Positions 22,934 through 34,289 of a DNA stretch of 64,000 bases are shown here, one piece after another. How positions within the stretch are numbered: position 1 is the stretch's first letter; each line of letters opens with the position of its first letter. Both the position numbers and the translations under genes were made by a program. The DNA is taken from NCBI GenBank assembly GCA_947359465.1, contig OX375875.1:19574958-19638957 (forward strand), given 5' to 3'. Source of the DNA: Metellina segmentata (Eukaryota > Arthropoda > Arachnida > Araneae > Tetragnathidae). Under the pieces are notes generated by a model. It saw only the letters and a list, made by a program, of their open reading frames with translations, was not told the DNA's origin and made no database searches.

Positions 22934-25785
22934 CACCCTAGGATAAGACTTTTTTATATGAAATAGAAATAATCGGCGTGTGTAGTAAAGGTTAGGTATT
23001 TTCGTGCAGTGTGTAATTCTGGATGCGTTATTTCTCTTCCCAATTGCAGTTTATATTTTTCTTTTGTTTGCTGCCAACCTCTTCCTCCAGGTTTTAGGTT
23101 CTTGGTTTTATCCTTTTATACGATTCAACCCTCCATGGGATTTAGACGAGACATTTCTTCCAAGATTTGGTCAATTTTGATATCGACGGCTCTTGAGACA
23201 AAATCGTCTTATTACTCCAAGGAGGAATTACGAACAGATAGGGAAAACAAATTACTGCTTGACAAGAACTGGTGACAGCTTGGAACATGCTTCTTCTCTA
23301 GAAGCTGGTCACTGTAGGGCAGTTTTTGACTCAAAGATAAACCATCAGGAGAGTTAAAAAGAGCAAAATTGTCCTGTAGAATATATGATGTAAAAGAAGT
23401 TGTGGATGCCCAAGCGATCTTTCTCTAATTTCTCTTATCTTTTTCAAATATTACTTTACATTGTCTATCTTGTGTTTGGCACAGCAAGGCCCTTTGCACC
23501 ATAGCACCCCAAACTACCAATCATTTGTCATGATGTTACATTTTCGATGGTCGAATTGAAAATTGTAGATATGTGAATATATGTGTGTTATATGCGTGTT
23601 TTTCTCACATATAGAGAAGTGATACCATAAAAACACAAAACCTGATGCAATTTTACGTACAAGATTTCAAATCCGTTATTTAAAGCTGATGATAAACGTT
23701 TATTTTAAAAGTTATTTTTCGAGAGAAACCTGGTATGTTTTTGATTGGTTGAAAGATTTCAGCTCATGATTTTATTGAACAAGAAGGTCAAAACTGGTTA
23801 GAAGCTATTCTTGCTTGTTTTCTCTCCAATGCCATCCCTATCTGTTTGACCATTTGGTAGCACGACGGCCAGTAGAGATGGGAAAGCTTAATTGACTGGT
23901 CCTCCTATGTGTCTGTTTCTTAGTCCAAGGCTGGATGCAGGTGGGTAGCAAAGTAGTCGTGCCCAGTTGTCATCTGGAACACCACCACGGCGACTGTCTG
24001 ATGGTGACAATGATGATGAGTGTTTAAAAATGTCATATTAAGATTGCAGATTTCAATGAATATTGCTTGTGAATCATTTAGGAGATTCAGATTTATTCCG
24101 TCAATATTGTTACTTGCACAAAATGTACAAAATAATATATATATATATATAAACAACTAAATCTTAATTCTGCAATTTTAATAAAGTTTTTTTTTTGCCA
24201 CTACCGTTTGAATCAGATCTTTTAGACAGTATTATTAGACCCACAAGTTGTCAAAAACTATCATCTGAAAAAACAAGTCCTCACGTCAGTGTTCACGAAA
24301 AAGTGCTAACAGTGCGTATAGTGTAAATATTGTTTGATGGCCTTTCTTAGCAAGGTAGAGGGGGATTACTTATTTTGTAGGTTGAGTATCTTTTACTTAT
24401 TCAATATTATCCTCACTTCGTGGGAAAAAAGTAAAAAATATCAAATTAATTACCTTGAGTAAATATTTGGAAAAGAGTTTTAAGAAACCAAGCTGTTGAA
24501 GATTTTATTTGTACTCGAATGAAGTTATTCATTAGACGCTAGAGTGTCTGCCTTCGAAAAAATAACACAGCTGCCTTCCTTCTAGTTGATGCTTTGTAAT
24601 TTTCTAGTTTTTTGTCTGGTATGCACCCCGAAAAATATTTTTCATTTGCGTCGATTTGAAAAGTATTTTTATCTAACTTCCTTTGTAAAAAGACACTTAT
24701 AATTGAATTTAAAAGTAATCTGAAGTTCTGAAATAAAAAAAATCTTATTCAAAGGACGATTTAAAATCAATTTTCTTCAAAGCGTTCAAAGTTTAAAAAA
24801 TGTTTTGTACAAATAAAATAATTTCATAAAAAAATGAGTGTGACTGAAATTCTAGATTTTTCAAATGGAATAAATTCTGAATGTCTTATTAAGAAGCATT
24901 TAATAATATTTCTTTTACAAACTCTTGAAAAATGTGTTGATTGAATTAAAAGAAATGAATCTACTCAAACGTAATATGGTAAGCTATATAAATCAAATTA
25001 AAAACTTAAAGTTGATTAATTAAATATCTAAAAAGCCTTTGCGCGCACGTTTTAGATGTTATAGTACACAAAAAATGAAGTGTGAAAAGCTTTAGAAATT
25101 TTGATATTATATTAGAAAATGTACCGACATTTTTATTTAAATTTGAGGGCCTTCCGGCAATACCGTGATAAATCTCAGAAACATTTTACGTAATGAAAAA
25201 AGATGTTCAAGAGGATCAAAAGAATTTCCGAGTCTGCATTCATAGAGAAAAAAAGTTTAAGATCACACCCTCTTGAATAGTGGAATAACCATTATTAAAA
25301 TTTTTGGAATATTTAAAAACTTGAAGTTTTCATAAAATTTGAGTTACGGCTTATCATTATGCTGCCCGAAACATTTCAATTGTACTGCGACTCTATGCTA
25401 GAGGTGATAAAAAAACTCGCAAAAACACGGTAAACAAATCCCAATTGTAATTAAAGTAGACATAAAAATTTATTACAATTCATGATTCTCAGAATTATTG
25501 AGTGATGGATTGCATAGATATAGTACAGAGTTGCTTAATCACATGAGGCGTTAGTTCATGAGTGCAGGGCTTTTATTTGGGTATGTTTGGTAGGTTTTAG
25601 GGTATGCTAACTACTGGAGTGTGGACAGTTATGTATGATCATACTGGAGGTTTACCTTTGCGTCAAAAACTGCCCTGTAGTTGGGAAGACTGGTGCAACA
25701 CCCACCTGTTCCATACTGTCCAAGTTCTGGGGCAAGGAACAGTTTGATTTTCCTACTTGGATCTCCAATCTCCTTGAAGTAGTAG
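22934..25785. other. Long AT-rich stretch, no gene seen
   Basis: No convincing exon. A (TA)n tract lies at about 24135-24151. An 88-codon frame at 23009-23275 and a 78-codon minus frame at 23920-24156 have no recognisable domain. Confidence 0.45.
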
Positions 25786-25789
25786 GACA

Positions 25790-25875
25790 GTTTTGTATCG
25801 ACGAGATATCTCGTCCTTACGAAAATTTAACAGATATTTAACGAGATATCTCGGTGAAATACTTGGAGGGTTGAA
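25790..25875. mobile_element. Palindromic TTAA element, right part (copy D)
   Basis: A perfect GACGAGATATCTCGTC at 25800-25815, a second half-decayed palindrome near 25852, and the right-end-like CTTGGAGGGTT at about 25863. The left end was not found. Confidence 0.6.
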
Positions 25876-26261
25876 AGGGAGTGGAACTCACCGTCAAGAT
25901 TGTTTTATTTTTCGATCTCCTCTCTTCACAAGCAACCAGAAGGCACAAACAAAAACTATCTCCCCTTAAGAATGAAAAATTAATTACATTTTACTTCTAC
26001 GCTTTTAAGCTTATCCCTCTGTCAACTTCAGTGTAAATTTCAGCATTTTAACCAATGACAGTGAGTCTACTCTTGTCTTAGCCAATTGTTTTACATTTCT
26101 TGACCTGTACAGTGTCTTCTGGAGGAGTTTTTTAATGTTAAATATTTCATAATTTAATTAATAGGATTAAAGAGCAACGTACCAAATTCAGCGTATGCGC
26201 CAGAGATTTAAATTTCTACTGCATATTCCACAACAGGATAAGCAGCACTGGCTAAGGAAAC

Positions 26262-26663
26262 GGCCAGAAGTGATACACTCATTTTTCGGATGCTATGTTT
26301 CTTGTTCCTTATATATTTCCGGTATCAGAAATAAGTAACTCGTCCAAGATGAAACCAAAATGATACCACAAGGAGAATTGGTCAACTCCTTTTACCGATT
26401 CTATGTTTCCTTGTTCTTTTTATATTTACAATGTCAAAAATAAGTTACTCGTCCCTGATAGATAAGTGGTCAGGTGAAACTAAAATGATAACGCAAGAAG
26501 AATTGGTCAGCTCATTTTACGGATGCTGTTTCTTCTTCTTTATATATGTACAATAGCAAAACATGCAACTCGTCCCAGATAGTTGCAAGGTGAAACTAAA
26601 ATGATAACTCAAGAAGAATTGGTCAACTCAATTTACTACTGCCATGTTTCTTGTTCTTTATAT
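26262..26663. repeat. Tandem repeat, about 116-125 bp, three to four copies
   Basis: GAATTGGTCAACTC (or variant) at about 26375, 26500 and 26616, each followed by ATGCTATGTTTCTTGTTC, TTTATATATTT, AAGTAACTCGTCC and GAAACTAAAATGATAAC. The array runs straight into the TA that precedes the Tc1 end at 26665. Confidence 0.8.
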
Positions 26664-26664
26664 A

Positions 26665-27055
26665 CACTCATTGACATAAAAATTACGCACCAAGAAATAA
26701 TTGTGGGATCGTAACGAAACTTGGCATGAAGGTACATGTCGACCAGATATGCAAATGATTAGAAATGCAGCGTGATTGCGCATTGCGTAATGCCACTAGA
26801 GGGCGTTGAACTTCGTTCTCCTTGGAGTATAAAACAGGTAAGAAGAGCTGGTTTGTGTGTACTTAATCTTTTGCAAAGGAAACGCTGAGGTAGAAATGCC
26901 ATTACGCCGCCATCGATGACAATATGAGCAGCTGTCAGAGTTCGAGAGGGCAAGAATCATCGGGATGATGGGAGCTGGGTGGTCAGCTCGGCGAGTAGTT
27001 CGTCAAGTAGGCCGTTCTGATTTTACTGTGAGGAAGTGTTGGGACCAGTGTTCAG
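26665..27055 (+). pseudogene. Tc1-like transposon, 5' end with transposase N-terminus (truncated)
   Basis: The terminal repeat CACTCATTGACATAAAAATT starts after TA at 26663-26664; this is a different Tc1 family from 16.2 kb. A transposase frame starts at ATG 26896 but meets TGA at 26917. The same frame then continues as EQLSEFERARIIGMMGAGWS and RRVVRQVGRSDFTVRKCWDQ, the paired-like helix-turn-helix DNA-binding region of Tc1 transposases. The element stops at about 27055 in unrelated AT-rich DNA: no DDE domain and no right end. Confidence 0.82.
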
Positions 27056-27564
27056 AAGAGACGTCATTTCAAGAAAATAAAAATACTCAAGAAAATAAAA
27101 AAAATTACCTTTAATTTTGGTCTATTAATCTATCTTTAGTAAAATTGAAAATGACCTCAACTTTTAAAAATATTTCTAATTTTTCTATCTCTTTATTATC
27201 TGTGTAATTTGTGGTTAAAAGATACTGCGTTGCCCAAACCAACACATTTCATTGCATTAAAAATAAAATACACATATAAGTTGTAAAATTTAAAAAATAT
27301 GAGACTCATTTTTTCTATGTTTTAAGTAAAAAAGCATATTTTATTTCTCCTCTTTCACCATTCAATTTTCTCAACTGCCTTTTTCAAAAACCTAAATTCT
27401 TAATTTTTAGAAAATAGAATTTTTAGCATTGCAGTAAAATGTGTAAAAGATGCATGTGTATAAGCTGGATTTTAGAAATAATACAAGAATCAACAGAATT
27501 TCTAGAAATTTTTTTATTAAAAATTGCAACGAATTTGAAATTTGCGGATAATTTAAATTGTTAA
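27056..27564. other. AT-rich stretch, no gene seen
   Basis: Nothing recognised. Confidence 0.4.
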
Positions 27565-27952
27565 TTTTTAATTAACATCATACTGGAGCAACACAATGTG
27601 TTATTGACGTGGGTCTGAGATCAATTCCCTAATTGAGATATCCGATGTAATTTTTAATTAACGTCCTACTATAGCAACACGACGTGCTATTGACGACGGT
27701 CCGGGATCAATCCTCTAATGGATAGATCCGAGGTAATTGGTAATTTTTTTATTAACGTCGTACTAGAGCAACACAATGTCCTATTGACGTCCGTCCGGGA
27801 TCAATCCGTAGGGAAAATATCCGAGGTAATTCGTTAATTTTTTAACGTACTCGAGCAACACAACGGGCTATTGACTATGGTCCAGGATCAATCCAGATCG
27901 TGCTATTTACGACGGTGCGGGTAATTGATAATTTTTTATTAACTTTGTAATA
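27565..27952 (-). repeat. Tandem array of the SINE family 1 3' tail, four units plus a partial fifth
   Basis: The tail start TTAAC recurs at about 27572, 27658, 27752, 27842 and 27939 (spacing 86-97 bp). Each full unit carries TACTAGAGCAACACAA (variants), CTATTGACGACGGTCCGGGA and GATAGATCCGAGGTAAT, which is only the last third of the SINE. The head and middle body are absent from every unit. The array abuts a Tc1 3' fragment. Confidence 0.85.
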
Positions 27953-28092
27953 CAGAGAACTTGTGGAAAGTATGCCTCGACGTGTTTCAGCTGTAATACA
28001 AACAAAAGGATGGCCTACCCGTAACAAAATAGAATTATTAAGCACTTTTTCTGAAAAGCATGCAATGTACAAATAATGTTGTCCATACAGTG
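27953..28092 (+). pseudogene. Tc1-like transposon, 3' end fragment
   Basis: Encodes the last residues of the transposase (ELVESMPRRVSAVIQTKG), then AAGCACTTTTTCTGAAAAGC and the terminal repeat ending TGTCCATACAGTG, followed by TA at 28093. Same subfamily as 16207-16890. It begins abruptly at the SINE-tail array. Confidence 0.8.
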
Positions 28093-28094
28093 TA

Positions 28095-28925
28095 TATATG
28101 TTGACTCAATAAGGCTTGCGTACTTTATATAATGTATTATCAAGCAGCAAAGTTTCAACTAAATTACCTATACCCTGACTTGTTAAAATTAAAATACATA
28201 ATACATCGTCAGTAGGATCGCGAACAAATCAATGAGGACCGTATGAGGCCAGATGACCGCGGTCTGAGCATCCCTTGTGTAGTTGATTAATATGAAAAAA
28301 ATGAAACAAACACTTACTTGGTAGTGCTAAATGATCCAGTTTTCCCATTCACATAAATCAATAACCCTGTCAGAGCGAATCATAAATTGCGTTACCATTC
28401 TTCTGAAACTACACGAAACCAGCATATTTAGAAAAAAGAATATCCCCATTATATTCATTTCCTAATACCAGAAATGAGCTAATACAACAATAACAATCAC
28501 GGAAATGCACAGCTTCCACAAAAATTGAAACTACTCAATCTTGTATTATCCATATCTTTTGAAATGCATTACCATTTCCAAAACTCATTTGATACGTTCC
28601 CTACAAAATTAATCCCCAAGCTTATTGAATGCACAATATACACATGCAAATATTTATTTCCAACTGACGAATTACGTTCAGTTTCCTTCCCACAGAAGAT
28701 TAATGTAAATAATTTATTCCTTAACATAGAAAGCAATAAACATCACATCGGTTTTCAAAAGCCGTGTTGAGGTTGCTTCTACGATTACATAAGGTCAGAG
28801 TCGCGCGCGGAAGAAAACGACGCCCCTAAATATAACTTTAAAATTTAATTCTTATCTTTTGACTATATAATATGTTCTACTTATTTAGATCTTTGACTAA
28901 AATGCACATTGTCACAATTATTTTA
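28095..28925. other. AT-rich stretch, no gene seen
   Basis: An 81-codon frame at 28525-28770 has no recognised domain. Confidence 0.4.
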
Positions 28926-28929
28926 ATCC

Positions 28930-29160
28930 TCTTTGTGGTTGCCGATTAGCCCTTCTTGCCGACGAGGTATGTAGATATTAGCATAACAGAAGATCTTTGT
29001 GGACCAGATCTCTCGTCCTTTGAAGAAAAGTGACCAGGTCTTCATCTCGTCATGAAAAAAAATTCAGCAATTTCTTAATGAAAAGATATCTCGTCATTAG
29101 TAAAATTGGTCAGATCTTGATTTACTTGATTTACAACTTGGAAAGTTGTTTCCAAATGTA
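28930..29160. mobile_element. Palindromic TTAA element, decayed (copy E)
   Basis: Contains GACCAGATCTCTCGTCC, AAAGATATCTCGTCATTAG and GGTCAGATCTTGATT: the family palindromes and spacers with many changes. The ends (AATCCTCTTTGTGG near 28926; AACTTGGAAAGTTG near 29150) are eroded. Confidence 0.55.
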
Positions 29161-29413
29161 ACGGTCTGACGAATGTGATCCATATAGCCACTCGTGTAGC
29201 CTTACACCATCTTGGTAGACTGACTCAATGACAGCACTAAAATTCTAGACAATAGTTATAAAGACTGTAGACAATGTTTTTAAAGAATGTTTTATCGTCT
29301 CGGACTCTAATCCGATGGTGCAGTAGTCGAAAACAGAGAGAGACGTTGGATAAAGTAAAACATTCAAACTTAAGAGATATATGTAAGTTTCAAGCCTCAT
29401 CTTCAAATTAGCT

Positions 29414-29690
29414 AACCCTTCAAGTCGTTTGTACCTACCCCTTCAATATATTGTCCATCAAAATCTGATCAGTTTCATTAATGGCGAGATATCTCGTCAT
29501 CAAAATATTGACAGTAATTTTGTGATGGATGGCATCAAAATCTGTGCATCTTGAAACTGTCTGCACCTTGATCTCATCGTCATCAAAAAGTTGAGAAAAT
29601 CTTGAAGACGAGATATCTTGTTAGCAAAATAGGTTGGATATGAATGGACGAGTTAACTCGTCGAAACCATTTTAAGGATAAAAGATAAGG
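29414..29690. mobile_element. Palindromic TTAA element (copy F)
   Basis: Left end TAACCCTTCAAGTCG at 29414, palindrome GGCGAGATATCTCGTC at 29493, further units near 29620, and a right end ACTCGTCGAAACCATTTTAA near 29655, which is inverted relative to the left end. The outer TTAA is imperfect. Confidence 0.65.
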
Positions 29691-29874
29691 ACGAGAATTC
29701 CTCTTATTCTTGTATGAGCCGTAATCTCTAATGAGAGTACTTCAGTAGTTTTAAGTAATTTAGTTGCTTCTTTTAAAAATACCTCAAATAAAAGATGAAA
29801 ATACTTTAATTTTTTATCAACCCATCTTCTCCTTGTTCAAAGTTCAATGTTGAAAGCCTAACTAGATAATTTTA

Positions 29875-30115
29875 TTAACCCTTCAAGTGGGGTTTCGACG
29901 AAATATGACGTCAATCAAGATCTGACCCATTTCGAAAATGACGAGATATCTCGTCATCAAGATACTGACGATAAATAAATGACGATAATTTTGTGATGAA
30001 GATATCAAGATCTGGTCAGTTTTCATCCAATGACGATAAAGTTCTTCCATAAAGATCTAGTAACTTTTGGTAATGACAAGACGTGTGTCCTCGAAATAAC
30101 CACCAGAAAAAACCA
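29875..30115. mobile_element. Palindromic TTAA element (copy G)
   Basis: Left end TTAACCCTTCAAGTGGGGTT then TCGACGA at 29875; perfect palindrome at 29940-29955; GATCTGGTCAGTTTTC spacers; right end CCTCGAAATAACCACCAG near 30090, the inverted counterpart. Among the clearest copies for deriving the left-end consensus. Confidence 0.7.
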
Positions 30116-30767
30116 CCTGTTGTGGTAGTCGAAATGTCAAAATATAGCTCAAAATACTGAATCTATTCCATTTGTTTACACGCCGATTAATTTCAACTAT
30201 AAATATGCACTATTCAGATTCCTAACTACTCTCGAACATACATCTCAGCAATTAAATATACAATACATAGTATGATCACGCCTACTTACATTTACCCAAC
30301 ACTCAATTCAGTTATCTGAGTTTCAGAATAAATGAATACCAGGTGCATAATCTTTTTTGCTGAACGAATTACTTTCGGAGTTTTTGTTTGGAGCTAAAGC
30401 TAACATCCAAAGTGAATCTCGAGGGATATCAAATAGTTAGAAGGCTGTATCTAGCCCAAAGAAATAGTTAACGCGTCTGAAGTTTAACACTAGAAAATCT
30501 AATAATTGAGGGGCATAAAAGGTTCCTCTGATGTATCTGGCCAAATTGAATCAAAATCTTTATCAGAATTCTGTATCTAAAGTTATCAATTGAATAATGT
30601 GTGTGACACTAACTAAAACCTAACAAAAATGGTTGGTTCGGTATATGAAGGAAACCTAAAGGCAGAAACATATGAATGCACAAAATAATAATGCCTACAC
30701 AAATTAGTTTTATAAAGCCTTATTAGTTTGTAATTAACATTATACATTAGACAGTCAACTAAAGATC
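30116..30767. other. AT-rich stretch, no gene seen
   Basis: Nothing recognised. Confidence 0.4.
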
Positions 30768-30922
30768 GTAGTGTACAAGGAGGTTGTTGGACGTTAAATA
30801 CGGCGTCGTGTGGAACATTGGAGAATGGAATGCTCAGGTGTGACCTCGTCATCTGACCGTGGTCCAAAATAACGTGGTGTTGGTCTCGAATTTTTCCATT
30901 CAGGATTGATTCCGGACCGATG
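30768..30922 (+). mobile_element. SINE family 1 fragment
   Basis: GGACGTTAAATACGGCGTCG, GGTGTGACCTCGTCATCTGA, ACCGTGGTCCAAAATAACG and GATTGATTCCGGACCG follow the family order. The 3' tail is missing. Confidence 0.75.
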
Positions 30923-31249
30923 AGGAAATTACTACACACACACAGCTCATGGATCGTATAACCATGGTAGGTGCTGTCATATTGCATCTGCCGTGAACTA
31001 TGAGTAGAGTAAAAAGCCTTTCTTTAGGACTTTGGTGAAAATGGCCAACATTTACCCGTCTTCTTTTAAAGGATACAGGTAATCGCAAGAAGCTTACTCA
31101 TGAATATAATACTGCGTCCCATATCAATCATATCTTTCTTTCTTTCTATTATAAAAAAAAATTGTCAATCTTTTTCAGGTTTATTCCTTTGTGATTGGTA
31201 GATAGCGAGTCTTAGTTCGTATTATAGTTTTCAAATTGAACTAAATATG

Positions 31250-31308
31250 ATTTTGTAGCAATCATAGAGGGTTGACGAGCGATAGCGAGCAGGGGCGGAG
31301 CCCCCTAG
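31250..31308 (+). mobile_element. Helitron 3' end
   Basis: GGGTTGACGAGCGATAGCGA, then the hairpin GGGGCGGAGCCCC and CTAG at 31305-31308 followed by T. This is the best-preserved 3' terminus of the family on the plus strand. The 5' end of this copy was not located. Confidence 0.7.
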
Positions 31309-31334
31309 TAAAAAATAAATATATATTTTGCTTC

Positions 31335-31680
31335 CATTATGATATCCTTGTCAACAATCTTTCTCATACATAGACAACATACACATGTATACGTATGTCA
31401 TTCCTAACCCTTTTTCCTTATTACTCAGTTATAGTCAGTATAATAATTCTGTATCGCGTCTATTTTGGACTTTAATTTCCTCTGTGTGTGTCGCACTTCC
31501 CGATTCAAATCTCTCATTTGAACTGTGCTGCTTTGGTGATAATTGTCAGTTTTCCATTGCCAAAAGTAAGAACTGATCGCGATTATTATGAGCCATTATG
31601 CACTAATTATGAAATCCTTGTCAACAATCTTTACTGTATGTAGACAACATACGGATGTACATGTATGTCATGCCTAGGTT
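31335..31680. repeat. Direct repeat pair, about 70 bp, 268 bp apart
   Basis: ATCCTTGTCAACAATCTTT, TAGACAACATAC and GTATGTCATNCCTA occur at about 31341-31412 and again at about 31609-31680. The DNA between them has no recognised gene. Confidence 0.75.
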
Positions 31681-32720
31681 TGCCAGAAGATAAATATCAG
31701 AAAAGAGAACATTTGGTAAAATAATTTTTTTAAAGATGTCACGAAAAGCAAGCATTATTAGAGTATAATTTTTAGGTATTTAATAAAAAGAATAATCTTT
31801 GACGAATCTTGGTGTATTAACCACTAATTGAAAGAAAATCTACTGAACTTTTTGTCTTAATTAGTATTAAAATAATTAGCAAATGCGAGAACGAATTTAT
31901 AAATAAAAACACGGACCATTTATAAAAGTCTTTTTTCAAAACGTTGCAAGAAATAAGAATCAAATTTGAAACAACAAACATATAACAACAAAATAATAGT
32001 AGATACATATCTAATTTAGAGAAATTTAAACATTTTATTTTTCATATTTGTTTGTGCGCCGCAATCATAGTTAAGTTATCGACTTCGATTGAATGCTAAT
32101 AAAAAGGTGGCTAGGTTAGCAACGCAATTTCCCTCCAAACTTAAAAAGCCGACCAACCGGTATAGTGGTTAAGGTGTTAGCCTCTAGATGGGAGGATTCC
32201 TGGTTCGAATCCGGGTCCGGGCATGGATGCTTGTAAGCTTATGGTGTGGAGGCGGTTGGCGTACCTTAAATCTGTCGTGGCCGAAAGTCCTCTCGTTGGG
32301 TTGATGTGGAAGTTTGGAGAGTGGGGTGCCAGCTCAGGTGTTGCTTCGCCATCTGACCGTGTTACAAAATTACGAGGTGTTGTTCTTGGATCTTTCCCTT
32401 AAGGGACTGATTCCGGACCGTCATGAATAGCCCGTTGTGTTGCTCTAGTACGACGTTAACTAAAATTACAATTAACCAAAACTAAAAAAAATGGCTGCGA
32501 ATCGTCGGTCTTGCTATTCGTTCTGATATAATAGGAACAATATATTTCTTATTCTTATCATTCTAACACGAATATAAATTCTCATTGTGGTTATCTATTT
32601 GATCTCCTAATGAGACTTTAACATGGAGGTCAATATACACTAGAGGTTGAACTTTCTATTATATGTTGATGCGTTTTAATAATACGTACAATTTTCGTAC
32701 AATGGTTCTCCATTACCAAT
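31665..32720 (+). repeat. Dispersed repeat R1, copy 1 (interrupted by a SINE)
   Basis: Matches 44585-46075 in inverted orientation and in order: the GCCAGAAGATAAATATCAGA and GAACATTTGGTAAAA end; TTATCGACTTCGATT; GTTAGCAACGC; AATGGCTGC; TTCTGATATAATA; CTCCTAATGAGA; TAGAGGTTGAACTT; GATGCGTTTTAATAATACGT. In this copy the sequence is split by a SINE at 32148-32475 that is absent at the same place in copy 2. Class unknown. Confidence 0.8.
32148..32475 (+). mobile_element. SINE family 1, full-length reference copy
   Basis: The tRNA-like head begins GCCGACCAACCGGTATAGTG, with A-box-like TATAGTGGTTAAGGT and B-box GGTTCGAATCC (32202-32212). The shared body follows and the tail ends TAGTACGACGTTAACTAAAA. 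About 328 bp. Flanks show an imperfect target duplication (CCAAACTTAAAAA before, CCAAAACTAAAAAAA after). Copy 2 of the host repeat provides the empty site (reverse complement GCTAAACTAAAAATGGC). It is a retroposon, not a functional tRNA gene. Confidence 0.88.
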
Positions 32721-32889
32721 TATGAGAACCGATCATGATATCCAATCCATAACACAAATATTATCTCAGGCTATCTTCGATAACATCCTCAGAACCATAG
32801 ACATAATAGCGCATTAACATTTAATAACAAGTTGAAACCTCGGTAGCTCTCTCAATAAGTATCTAACGCTAAACCAATCAATCTATTTT

Positions 32890-33730
32890 TACAAAATACA
32901 GTAAAATATTACACAAAAACTGAGAGAAATTTTAGAAAAACGTTTCTTGGAGTTATAAATGACGGATTTACATATTTAGGGTATTTGATTATTATAACAG
33001 TTACGAACCATCTAAAAAAACTCTGACACCAATTCTCAAGAACTGAAAAAAAAAATCTAAAAAAAAAAAAAAAAATGTTTTTATACTTATTCACCTGAAT
33101 TTTGGTCAAATTGAAAACAAGTGAAAACATCAACAATGCGTGTGAATTCTACCAGCAACTACGAAATGCGAAAAAACTACCAATTTATTCGCTACCAATA
33201 CCATGATAATACAACGCAGAAGTGGAGAAATGTTGGGAAAATTGTTCTTCAATTACAACTGACTGATTGGTATTTGGTTAAAAAAACGTTTATATAAAGC
33301 ATTTAATTTCTTCATCAATTATTAAGATCTAAAACTAAAAATATCACAATGTTGCTTAATCATTTACCTGATACTTAGACAAATAGGTGGATAACAAGTG
33401 AAAACATCGACAATGCTAGTGAATTCTAACATTAACTGGTTTGGTACAATTACTCTTTGAGTGTATTTTACTCTTCTGTGTTAAACTCGTTGAGTGTGCC
33501 TGTTAACTACTTGATGTTGTCTATCTTGTGCCTGGTGTAATATAAAAAAAATATGGCTCTTCCTCCAAAAAAATTCCTCTACAAACCAACAACCAACCTA
33601 CAATAACTGTCAAAAGCAAAAAAAACAACTAAATTTATTGTCTACAGAATATCATGAAAATGTAACGCAGAAGTTGAGAAATGTTAGGAAAATTATTCTT
33701 CTTGTCCGAAAACTGAGCAATAAACTCAGA
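32890..33730. repeat. Dispersed repeat R2, two tandem copies
   Basis: Two blocks share AACAAGTGAAAACATC.ACAATG, GTGAATTCTA, ACGCAGAAGT and GAGAAATGTT.GGAAAAT. They start near 32890 and 33370. A third copy lies at 35690-35900. An oligo-A tract is at about 33050-33076. No coding potential. Confidence 0.65.
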
Positions 33731-33871
33731 ACTGCGAAATAAAATGTCTTAACTATTAGTGTTATAAGAAAGACTTAGCGATTGTCTTAATTTGATAGTT
33801 AATGTGTAGTAGTGGCCAAGTACAGAGGGACACGACACACCTAAATTGGACACATACATTTATTTACAAGA

Positions 33872-34060
33872 CTAGGGGGCTCCGCCCCCTGCTCGCTTAC
33901 GCTCGCCAACCCCCGGGGATTGCTACGCAATCCCATTTGGTTTGCTTCGCAAACCAACACTCCTTTTACATATGCCATTTGGTTTGCTTCGCAAACCAAC
34001 ATTCCTTTCGCACAGTGAAACTATCTGAAAAATTTGTATTATCCTAATTTCACTTTCCGG
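33872..34060 (-). mobile_element. Helitron 3' end, minus orientation
   Basis: CTAG at 33872-33875 preceded by A (so CTAG followed by T on the minus strand), then the hairpin GGGGGCTCCGCCCCC and GCTCGCTTACGCTCGCCAAC. Two tandem copies of TTTGGTTTGCTTCGCAAACC follow. The 5' end was not found; it may lie beyond 35 kb. Confidence 0.7.
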
Positions 34061-34289
34061 TCCATGACGTCACAGCGAGGGCTTAGCAACCTGCTCGCCG
34101 TAACAGAGGGGAGAACAGAGCCGAGAACAGAGGGGAAAAAAGCGAGCCTTTTCCCTCGCCAAATAAAAAGAAATCGTTTTCATGGCAATTGGTGCTACGA
34201 TAAATTTGATATCTGGCAAACCCGATAGTAAAAAATACAACCCTCCGCAAATGCAAAGCTCCTCGAATTTGCTCCGCGAAATAAAAATT

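Noticed and set aside
27571..27940. Regularly spaced repeats that might suggest a CRISPR-like array
   Set aside because: There are no unique spacers; the units are whole SINE tails in a eukaryotic context.
32148..32225. Possible functional tRNA gene with A and B boxes
   Set aside because: It is continuous with a repeated SINE body and tail and does not form a complete acceptor stem.
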